Virus record (IMG/VR): IMGVR_UViG_3300008261_000017
Coordinates: 1 to 61,335 of that record
Length of the DNA stretch: 61,335 nt
Strand: one strand, 5' to 3'
Source: a virus
A program made the position numbers and the translations under genes. The notes below the pieces were generated by a model. It was not told where the DNA came from. It worked only from the letters and a program-made list of their open reading frames with translations, and ran no database searches. This document shows positions 47,918-53,377 of the stretch, in pieces; the stretch's first letter is position 1; each line of letters starts with the position of its first letter.

Positions 47918-49387
47918 ATGAAACTCAAACAACTGATGCTTGCACCTGTTGCTCTGGGTATGGTTGCTCCTGTTGCTGCGAATGCCGCAGACCTTAATAT
48001 GGCAGCAGTCAACCAATACAATACTTCTGAGCAGGTTACAAGTATTACTCAACTTTCTGATGTGCAACCCACTGATTGGGCATATCAGGCACTAAGCAAC
48101 CTCGTAGAACGTTATGGTTGCGTTGCTGGTTACCCCAATGGCACTTATGGTGGTGGTAAGGCAATGTCCCGTTATGAGGCAGCAGCACTTCTGAATGCTT
48201 GCCTTGATCGTGTGACTGAAGTTACTGATGAATTGAAGCGTCTTGCTGATGAATTCCGCAACGAACTGACTACTATTCAAGGTAGTGTTGCTAAACTCGA
48301 AGCTCAAGTTGGAGAATTGGAGGCAACTCAGTTCTCCACCACTACCAAACTGCGTGGTGAAGCAAACTTTGTTCTTGGTGGTGTTGATGATTATCAGACT
48401 AAGACTGGTGACATTACTCATACTGCATTCAATTACGATTTGCGTCTGAACCTGGATACTTCATTCACTGGCAAAGATCTGCTGAAAACTCGTCTGCGTT
48501 CTGCTAACTTCAGCAGCAATCCTTTCGGTTCTAGTTCGTCTATCTTCAAACTGGATAAGGCAGACAACACCACCAGTGAAGTTGGTAACAACGTAGTTAT
48601 CGACCGTCTGTATTATTCATTCCCTGCGTTCAACAACAAAGCAACCCTGACTGCTGGTGCTCTGGTTCGTAACACTGAGATGGCATGGATTCCTACTGCA
48701 TATAAGTCTGGCATCCTTGACTTCTTTGCTGTTGCAGGTACTCCTGGTGTGTACAACAAAGCAACTGGTTCTGGTTTTGGTGCTCAGTATGGCAAGAAGG
48801 GTCTTGTTGCTGGTGTAAACTATGTTGCACAAAATGGTCAAGACAGTTCTACTGGTGAGTTTGACAAGACTGGTGCTCTGAATACTCTGGCACAAATCGG
48901 TTATCGTGGCACTAACTGGGGTGCTGCTTTCGGTTATCGTTATGGCACCGAAGGCACTCGTGTTCGTACTTATAACGGTCTGAATGGTGCTTCTGGCACT
49001 CTGGTTCCTGGTCAAACCTCCAATGGTTATGCCCTGAACGCATACTGGCAACCCGAGAAAGCAGGTATTGTTCCTTCTATCTCTGCTGGTTATGGTTGGA
49101 ACACTGTAAGTGGTACTGTTAGTGATGCTACCGATAGTCAGTCTTGGTTTGCTGGTCTAACTTGGGATGACGTGTTTGTTGATGGCAACTCTGCTGGTGT
49201 TGCTATCGGTCAAGCACCTACTGGTGAGAACCTTGAGAAGTCCACGATGCTTGAAATCTTCTACAAGTATCAAGTATCTGACAACATTAGTGTCACTCCT
49301 GCTATCATCTACGGTAGTGACAACCAACGTCTTGCTAACAACTCCTCCAACTGGGGTGGTGTAATCCAAACTACCTTCAAGTTCTGA
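47918..49387 (+). CDS. Cyanobacterial-type SLH-domain outer-membrane porin
   Basis: 489 residues. Signal peptide (MKLKQLMLAPVALGMVAPVA, cut after ANA near 23), SLH domain about 45-100 (DVQPTDWAYQALSNLVERYG, then YPNGTYGGGKAMSRYEAAAL), short coiled coil about 113-148, then a beta-barrel of about 340 residues ending in TTFKF. This is the domain order of the major porins of marine Synechococcus (Som/iron-uptake-porin type). Codon use (CTG, GGC, CGT) differs from the AT-rich neighbours, suggesting acquisition from a host. It has its own early promoter and terminator. Confidence 0.93.
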   Translation: MKLKQLMLAPVALGMVAPVAANAADLNMAAVNQYNTSEQVTSITQLSDVQPTDWAYQALSNLVERYGCVAGYPNGTYGGGKAMSRYEAAALLNACLDRVTEVTDELKRLADEFRNELTTIQGSVAKLEAQVGELEATQFSTTTKLRGEANFVLGGVDDYQTKTGDITHTAFNYDLRLNLDTSFTGKDLLKTRLRSANFSSNPFGSSSSIFKLDKADNTTSEVGNNVVIDRLYYSFPAFNNKATLTAGALVRNTEMAWIPTAYKSGILDFFAVAGTPGVYNKATGSGFGAQYGKKGLVAGVNYVAQNGQDSSTGEFDKTGALNTLAQIGYRGTNWGAAFGYRYGTEGTRVRTYNGLNGASGTLVPGQTSNGYALNAYWQPEKAGIVPSISAGYGWNTVSGTVSDATDSQSWFAGLTWDDVFVDGNSAGVAIGQAPTGENLEKSTMLEIFYKYQVSDNISVTPAIIYGSDNQRLANNSSNWGGVIQTTFKF

Positions 49388-49419
49388 TAAGTCAGGAAAT
49401 CTAAATAAAATCTTAAGAG

Positions 49420-49443
49420 GGGTCTTGACAGACCCTTTTTTTT
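49420..49443 (+). terminator. Terminator whose loop is a -35 box
   Basis: Stem GGGTC/GACCC, loop exactly TTGACA, then eight T. Confidence 0.88.
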
Positions 49444-49453
49444 GCTATATACT
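49425..49453 (+). promoter_or_regulatory. Host sigma70-type promoter for hli
   Basis: TTGACA (49425-49430, in the terminator loop), 17-base spacer, TATACT (49448-49453). Confidence 0.88.
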
Positions 49454-49480
49454 TTTGTAATACTTCTTTACAAAAGTACA

Positions 49481-49690
49481 ATGACTGTTACAAAAAACGA
49501 GTTCGGGCAAATGAATATGTTTGCCAAAGAACCTTCGATGTATATGACCAAGGAAGACCTTGAACGTTATGGCATCGAACCCTATGCTGAGAAAGCGGAG
49601 AAAATGAATGGACGTTGGGCAATGCTCGGTATTGTTGCTGGTGCTATTTCTTATTCTCTCACTGGGCACCTCTTCTTTGGAGTAGTTTGA
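49481..49690 (+). CDS. hli: High-light-inducible protein (HLIP)
   Basis: 69 residues from ATG 49481. A polar N-terminus (FGQMNMFAKEPSMYMTKEDL) and one chlorophyll a/b-binding helix AEKMNGRWAMLGIVAGAISY, with the ExxNGRxAM motif. HLIPs bind pigments and protect photosystem II assembly and photosynthesis under light stress. First gene of the block hli-small-ferredoxin-hli-peroxiredoxin. Confidence 0.96.
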   Translation: MTVTKNEFGQMNMFAKEPSMYMTKEDLERYGIEPYAEKAEKMNGRWAMLGIVAGAISYSLTGHLFFGVV

Positions 49691-49693
49691 GAC

Positions 49694-49722
49694 TTGACAA
49701 TGACTTCACTTATCTTTACAAT
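49694..49722 (+). promoter_or_regulatory. Second host-type promoter, overlapping a small gene
   Basis: TTGACA (49694-49699), 17-base spacer, TACAAT (49717-49722). It lies over the start of the 28-residue gene and could drive ferredoxin separately. Confidence 0.6.
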
Positions 49723-49786
49723 GACATCCGTTGCCTTTTTTGTTTTACTGGCAGCATCTGTTGAAAAACTTTGCGAGACTTACTAA
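49700..49786 (+). CDS. Tiny membrane protein before ferredoxin
   Basis: 28 residues, [20 protein letters not shown] as one helix, then EKLCETY. TAATG overlap with the ferredoxin gene. The start overlaps a promoter, so it may be expressed only from the upstream hli promoter. No match known to me. Confidence 0.5.
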   Translation: MTSLIFTMTSVAFFVLLAASVEKLCETY

Positions 49787-50079
49787 TGACCGTTTTTAAT
49801 GTCACTCTTCAATCTCCTGATGGCACCGAAACTACAATTCAATGTCAAGATGACCAATACATTCTTGAAGCAGCAGAAGAAGCAGGTATCGACCTTCCTT
49901 CTTCATGTAAAGCAGGTGCTTGCTCGGCTTGTGCTGGAAAACTCATCTCTGGCACCGTAGATAATGAGGAGCAATCATTCCTTGATGATGAGCAGCAGGC
50001 AGAAGGTTGGGTGCTGACTTGTGTAGCATATCCCACTAGTGACTGTGTTATTCTTACTGAGCAGGAAGAGAACCTGTGA
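49786..50079 (+). CDS. petF: Plant-type [2Fe-2S] ferredoxin
   Basis: 97 residues. The cluster ligands are C41, C46, C49 ([13 protein letters not shown]) and C79 ([10 protein letters not shown]). Photosynthetic electron carrier. In cyanophages it may feed electrons to biosynthetic reductases (for example pebS/pcyA bilin reductases) or the ribonucleotide supply; no bilin reductase is in this window. Confidence 0.96.
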   Translation: MTVFNVTLQSPDGTETTIQCQDDQYILEAAEEAGIDLPSSCKAGACSACAGKLISGTVDNEEQSFLDDEQQAEGWVLTCVAYPTSDCVILTEQEENL

Positions 50080-50357
50080 GCAGTGCTAGCATGTTAGGGC
50101 AGTTTGCTATTGCTCTTGAAACACTTGGATGGGATAAAGATGATGACATCTCAGTTGAAATTGGTGGAGTAGCAGTAACAGGAACTGCTACCAGTCCAAA
50201 CGCAAACCCAAAATGGGCAAAACCTTTTGGAACAGTCAGTTATCAAAATGATGCTTTCATCGTAATTAAAAACAAATCAAGGAACCCAGTTGTTCCTTCA
50301 CAACCAAATCCTGAACTTAAACAACGACACCCTTATAATGGAACACTCACTAATTGA
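50076..50357 (+). CDS. Hypothetical protein after ferredoxin
   Basis: 93 residues from a GTG in a GTGA overlap; ATG 50091 is the other option. [20 protein letters not shown] and a Pro/Asn-rich tail. No domain recognised. Overlaps the next gene by 20 bases. Confidence 0.6.
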   Translation: MSSASMLGQFAIALETLGWDKDDDISVEIGGVAVTGTATSPNANPKWAKPFGTVSYQNDAFIVIKNKSRNPVVPSQPNPELKQRHPYNGTLTN

Positions 50358-50523
50358 ACTGCTGACTTATTATGTAATCGTTGCTGCTCTGTTTATTGGA
50401 GCACCAGCAGTATTTTTTACAATCGTTTTCATGCCAGCACTTATGAATACAAAAGGTGCTGTGGTCGGGTATAAAATTCACCGAGATTATGGTGAAACAT
50501 CTATCTATTCTAAAGTAAAGTAA
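50338..50523 (+). CDS. Small membrane protein
   Basis: 61 residues from ATG 50338. One to two hydrophobic helices (LTYYVIVAALFIGAPAVFFT, about 9-28, continuing to IVFMPAL) and a polar tail (YKIHRDYGETSIYSKVK). The neighbours suggest a photosynthesis link, but it matches no photosystem subunit I can name. Confidence 0.55.
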   Translation: MEHSLIELLTYYVIVAALFIGAPAVFFTIVFMPALMNTKGAVVGYKIHRDYGETSIYSKVK

Positions 50524-50538
50524 TTAAGGAGAAAAACA

Positions 50539-50646
50539 ATGAACGAAAGAGCTGAGCGTATTAATGGATGGGCAGCAATGATTGGTATTGTCGCTGCTAT
50601 TGGCAGTTATGCCGCTACTGGTCAAATCATCCCTGGTATTTGGTGA
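50539..50646 (+). CDS. hli: Short high-light-inducible protein
   Basis: 35 residues, MNERAERINGWAAMIGIVAA then IGSYAATGQIIPGIW: only the pigment-binding helix, with AERINGxxAM. Good AGGAG site at 50527-50531. Second HLIP of the block. Confidence 0.93.
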   Translation: MNERAERINGWAAMIGIVAAIGSYAATGQIIPGIW

Positions 50647-50647
50647 T

Positions 50648-50791
50648 ATGAAGTGTAAAGTGCAGTTGTATGTGGCAGGTAAGGTCTTTCACGAAATCGT
50701 AGAGGCAAGAGATTATAAAGATGCAAGAGAAACTGCACTTGCACGAAATCCAAATGCCAAAGTTGTTGGAGTTACTGCTGTTTTTGATTGA
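50648..50791 (+). CDS. Small conserved protein
   Basis: 47 residues, MKCKVQLYVAGKVFHEIVEA then DYKDARETALARNPNAKVVG. A small alpha/beta protein common in T4-like cyanophages beside hli genes. Function unknown. Confidence 0.7.
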   Translation: MKCKVQLYVAGKVFHEIVEARDYKDARETALARNPNAKVVGVTAVFD

Positions 50792-50796
50792 TACTT

Positions 50797-51369
50797 ATGT
50801 TTAATATTTTTAAGAAAAAAGAGAATACTATGGAGGTTCCTGTGCGTAAAGAAAAATATATTATTCCTGCTGTTGATTTTGTGTTTCGTGAGAACAGTGA
50901 ATTTGTAACTCGTACTAGTGGTGAATTGTTTGATGGTAAACGAGTAATCATTTTCTCACTCCCTGGTGCTTTTACTCCAACTTGTTCTGCATATCAACTT
51001 CCTGGATTTGAAGATAGGTATGAGGAATTTAAAGTACTTGGAATTGATGAAATTTATTGCATCTCTGTCAATGATGGATTCGTGATGAATGCTTGGGCAA
51101 AGGAGCAAAATATTCAAAAAGTAAAACTGATTCCTGACGGTAATGCATACTTCACACGTTCTATGGGATATCTTGTCACTAAATCTAACCTTGGTTTTGG
51201 TGATAGGTCTTGGCGTTATGCTGCGGTCGTGGATAATGGAGTCATCGAGAAACTATTCGTTGAAGATGGTATGCGTGACAACGCAGACACCGACCCATAT
51301 GAAAAGAGCACACCAGAAAACGTTCTTGAGTATGTGAAGTCTACGGTGCGTGAAACTGCAACTGTTTGA
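50797..51369 (+). CDS. Peroxiredoxin (Prx5/type II-like)
   Basis: 190 residues from ATG 50797; ATG 50830 would drop 11. Peroxidatic Cys C63 in LPGAFTPTCSAYQLPGFEDR, followed by EIYCISVNDGFVMNAWAKEQ. It reduces peroxides with thiol help, so it likely protects photosynthesis and phage proteins during infection. A clear terminator follows, closing the photosynthesis/redox block. Confidence 0.93.
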   Translation: MFNIFKKKENTMEVPVRKEKYIIPAVDFVFRENSEFVTRTSGELFDGKRVIIFSLPGAFTPTCSAYQLPGFEDRYEEFKVLGIDEIYCISVNDGFVMNAWAKEQNIQKVKLIPDGNAYFTRSMGYLVTKSNLGFGDRSWRYAAVVDNGVIEKLFVEDGMRDNADTDPYEKSTPENVLEYVKSTVRETATV

Positions 51370-51389
51370 AACAATAAGAAATAATACTC

Positions 51390-51423
51390 ATCTCTGCCCT
51401 ATATAAAGGGCAGAGATTTTTTT
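51390..51423 (+). terminator. Intrinsic terminator after peroxiredoxin
   Basis: 10-bp stem ATCTCTGCCC/GGGCAGAGAT and a T run. The loop (TATATAAA) resembles a late promoter. Confidence 0.96.
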
Positions 51424-51428
51424 ATGCT

Positions 51429-51590
51429 ATGCCTAGAGGACAAATTACAAAAGACCTCATTAAATATGAAGTTTTAAAGATAAAAGCAGAATTGGATAAA
51501 GATAATCATTTATGGGGACAAGACCCGAAGAGTATTGCACATAGATATTTGAATAAAATTTTAGATAAAATAGAAGAATATGGATACTAA
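51429..51590 (+). CDS. Small conserved protein
   Basis: 53 residues, MPRGQITKDLIKYEVLKIKA then a helical, charged region (SIAHRYLNKILDKIEEYGY). Starts 6 bases after the terminator T run. Family common in T4-like cyanophages, function unknown. Confidence 0.75.
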   Translation: MPRGQITKDLIKYEVLKIKAELDKDNHLWGQDPKSIAHRYLNKILDKIEEYGY

Positions 51591-51628
51591 ATAATCAAAT
51601 CCCAATTTTGGGCATTTAAGTTAAACAT

Positions 51629-51823
51629 ATGTCTAATTTAACTAGAGAGGTATTGATTAAAACCATTGTCGCAGAAGAGATGATGGGGTGTACAGGGGAG
51701 GATTATCACCAAAGATTGAAGTCTCTTTATCATAAATGGGAACATGAGTCTAGTGAAAATATATGCAAAAAATATAATGAATTAGAAACAACCCACCTTA
51801 CCGTAGATGACCTAAAACCATAA
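51629..51823 (+). CDS. Small conserved protein
   Basis: 64 residues, helical and acidic: SNLTREVLIKTIVAEEMMGC, LKSLYHKWEHESSENICKKY. No domain recognised. Its stop overlaps a CATAAATA late promoter. Confidence 0.65.
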   Translation: MSNLTREVLIKTIVAEEMMGCTGEDYHQRLKSLYHKWEHESSENICKKYNELETTHLTVDDLKP

Positions 51824-51826
51824 ATA
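51819..51826 (+). promoter_or_regulatory. Late promoter CATAAATA
   Basis: 26 bases before the C39-like peptidase ATG. Confidence 0.65.
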
Positions 51827-51851
51827 TCTTCAGTGTCAAAAATAGATATCT

Positions 51852-52523
51852 ATGACCTTAGATCTTCATAACTTTTTTAAATTTTATGATGATAAGAACC
51901 CCAACCACGTTGCTGCGGTTCAGTGGCTAGAGGACAATCTTCCAGAGAAGTTTTTGGATGATGCACAATCCGATTGGGTTAGTATTTTTAGAACTGCTCC
52001 ACCTACACCAGCAATACTGCCTGTTCCTTATTTTAATCAGGTAGATAATTATAGAGATGCACATAGAACTTGCAATTCTTCTTCTTGTGCAATGTGCCTT
52101 GCTTATTTAAAACCAGGTTCAATTAAAGGTGATGATGAGTACGTTAAGAAAGTATTCGCAATTGGTGATACAACTGACCATGCTGTGCAGACGAAAGTTC
52201 TTGCAGGTTATGGAGTCAAGTCACACTTTAGTTACAATTTATCTTTTGCTGATATTGATAAGAGTCTTGATGCTGGAAAACCCGTTGTTATTGGTATTCT
52301 TCACAGGGGTTCTTTATCTGCACCTACTGGTGGGCATATGTGTGTTGTAATCGGCAAGACTCCAGACGGTAAAGGGTATTACGTAAATGACCCATATGGT
52401 TCACTGAACGACAATTACAGTGGTCCAGTCACAAATGGTAAGAAGACCATTTACACCAAAGCAGTTCTTAAGCATCGTTGGTGCCCAGGTGGCAACGATG
52501 GTTGGGGTAGAATTTTTGATTGA
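51852..52523 (+). CDS. C39-like cysteine peptidase with shared N-terminal module
   Basis: 223 residues. Residues 1-47 (DLHNFFKFYDDKNPNHVAAV, QWLEDNLPEKF, ...DWVSIFR) are a module repeated at the start of the next protein. The rest is papain-like (peptidase_C39_2 type): PVPYFNQVDNYRDAH, likely nucleophile C74 in RTCNSSSCAM, His in GGHMCVVIGK and Asp in YYVNDPYGS. May cleave peptide bonds in peptidoglycan or host protein. Late promoter upstream; the lysozyme gene follows after 14 bases. Confidence 0.75.
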   Translation: MTLDLHNFFKFYDDKNPNHVAAVQWLEDNLPEKFLDDAQSDWVSIFRTAPPTPAILPVPYFNQVDNYRDAHRTCNSSSCAMCLAYLKPGSIKGDDEYVKKVFAIGDTTDHAVQTKVLAGYGVKSHFSYNLSFADIDKSLDAGKPVVIGILHRGSLSAPTGGHMCVVIGKTPDGKGYYVNDPYGSLNDNYSGPVTNGKKTIYTKAVLKHRWCPGGNDGWGRIFD

Positions 52524-52537
52524 TAGGAGAATAACAA

Positions 52538-52762
52538 ATGGCAAGAGTAGACTTACATAACTTTTTTAAGTTTTACGACGAGAGAAATCCAAGTCATATC
52601 AAAGCAGTTCAATGGTTAGAAGATAATCTGCCAGCAACATATCTTGAGGATAATGCTGATTGGGCAGATATTTTTAGAGGTAAAAAATCTGCTTCTGGTT
52701 CATCTGAACCTGCTGCTAGTGGAGATGTTTGCCCACATTGTGGCAAATCTTTGGGAAAGTAG
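52538..52762 (+). CDS. N-terminal module protein, zero-frame product of the frameshifted lysozyme gene
   Basis: 74 residues. DLHNFFKFYDERNPSHIKAV, QWLEDNLPATYL, ...DWADIFRG repeats the N-terminal module of the C39-like peptidase, then a Ser/Ala linker and CPHCGKSLGK. It stops at TAG 52760-52762 directly after the overlapping slippery heptamers TTTGGGA and GGGAAAG. A -1 shift there would continue into the lysozyme frame, giving a 245-residue fusion. The AGGAG at 52525-52529 precedes the ATG. Confidence 0.85.
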   Translation: MARVDLHNFFKFYDERNPSHIKAVQWLEDNLPATYLEDNADWADIFRGKKSASGSSEPAASGDVCPHCGKSLGK

Positions 52763-52795
52763 GAGGGGCAGCTCCTTCTACTTCTGGTGCTGCCC
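52750..52795 (+). promoter_or_regulatory. Programmed -1 ribosomal frameshift signal
   Basis: T-TTG-GGA (52750-52756) and G-GGA-AAG (52753-52759), both in zero-frame phase, then the stop TAG. A 6-base spacer follows, then a perfect 7-bp stem GGGCAGC (52766-52772)/GCTGCCC (52789-52795). GGGAAAG is the slippery site of the lambda G-GT frameshift. Confidence 0.85.
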
Positions 52796-53274
52796 AAACT
52801 AGTGGTGATGATGTCCCAATGATGGGCATTAAATTAATTAAAGAATTTGAAGGATGTCATTTAAATGCTTATCCCGACCCTCTAACAGGTGGACTTCCAA
52901 TTACTATTGGTTGGGGTTCAACAAGAGATAAGAATGGTAAACCATTCCAAATGGGTGATAGTATCACTCAACAAGAAGCTGATGAGTTATTAATCAGTCA
53001 GTGTAAGAATCAGTTTCTTCCAGCACTTAGAAAAATCCCACATTGGAATGAGATGTCAGATGGAAAAAGAGGCGCTCTGCTCAGCTTTGCTTATAATCTC
53101 GGTGCTGGTTTCTACGGTGGTGATAACTTTAATACTATTACTAAACGCCTAAAGAATAAAGAATGGGACTTAGTTCCCGATGCTCTTTATCTTTACCGTA
53201 ATCCTGGTTCAAATGTAGAAGCAGGTTTGGCACGTAGAAGAAAAGCAGAAGGAGAATCTTGGAAAAAGGGATGA
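52759..53274 (+). CDS. GH24 lysozyme (endolysin), -1 frame
   Basis: 171 residues entered by the -1 shift (VGGAAPSTSGAAQTSGDD linker, then the enzyme). GH24 catalytic region IKLIKEFEGCHLNAYPDP with the Glu, then LPITIGWGST. Further LLSFAYNLGAGFY and the GLARRRKAEGE end are typical. No good ribosome site exists for stand-alone synthesis; ATGs at 52819/52822 (MMGIKLI) are the only in-frame candidates. It cleaves peptidoglycan for lysis or, as a fusion with the N-terminal module, may be anchored in the particle. Confidence 0.88.
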   Translation, partial: VGGAAPSTSGAAQTSGDDVPMMGIKLIKEFEGCHLNAYPDPLTGGLPITIGWGSTRDKNGKPFQMGDSITQQEADELLISQCKNQFLPALRKIPHWNEMSDGKRGALLSFAYNLGAGFYGGDNFNTITKRLKNKEWDLVPDALYLYRNPGSNVEAGLARRRKAEGESWKKG

Positions 53275-53280
53275 TAAATA
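53273..53280 (+). promoter_or_regulatory. Late promoter GATAAATA
   Basis: Overlaps the lysozyme stop, 98 bases before the autotransporter-like gene. Confidence 0.65.
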
Positions 53281-53372
53281 GTTTCAACCATTGAGTTGAA
53301 ACAACTCGACCACACACCACGGTGAGTTGCGTTTGGTAGTTCTTGGAGATAACTGCTAAACCAACCACCGTA
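53281..53372 (+). other. Structured 5' leader of the autotransporter-like gene
   Basis: Consecutive hairpins: GTTTCAAC/GTTGAAAC (53281-53302), AACTC/GAGTT (53303-53328) and a wobble-containing TTTGGTAG/CTGCTAAA. No open frame. Confidence 0.55.
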
Positions 53373-53377
53373 TTTTT

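Noticed and set aside
52729-53274. Lysozyme as an independent gene from TTG 52729
   Set aside because: TTG has no ribosome site, and the frame there just reads the zero-frame gene shifted by one. A -1 frameshift explains the arrangement better.
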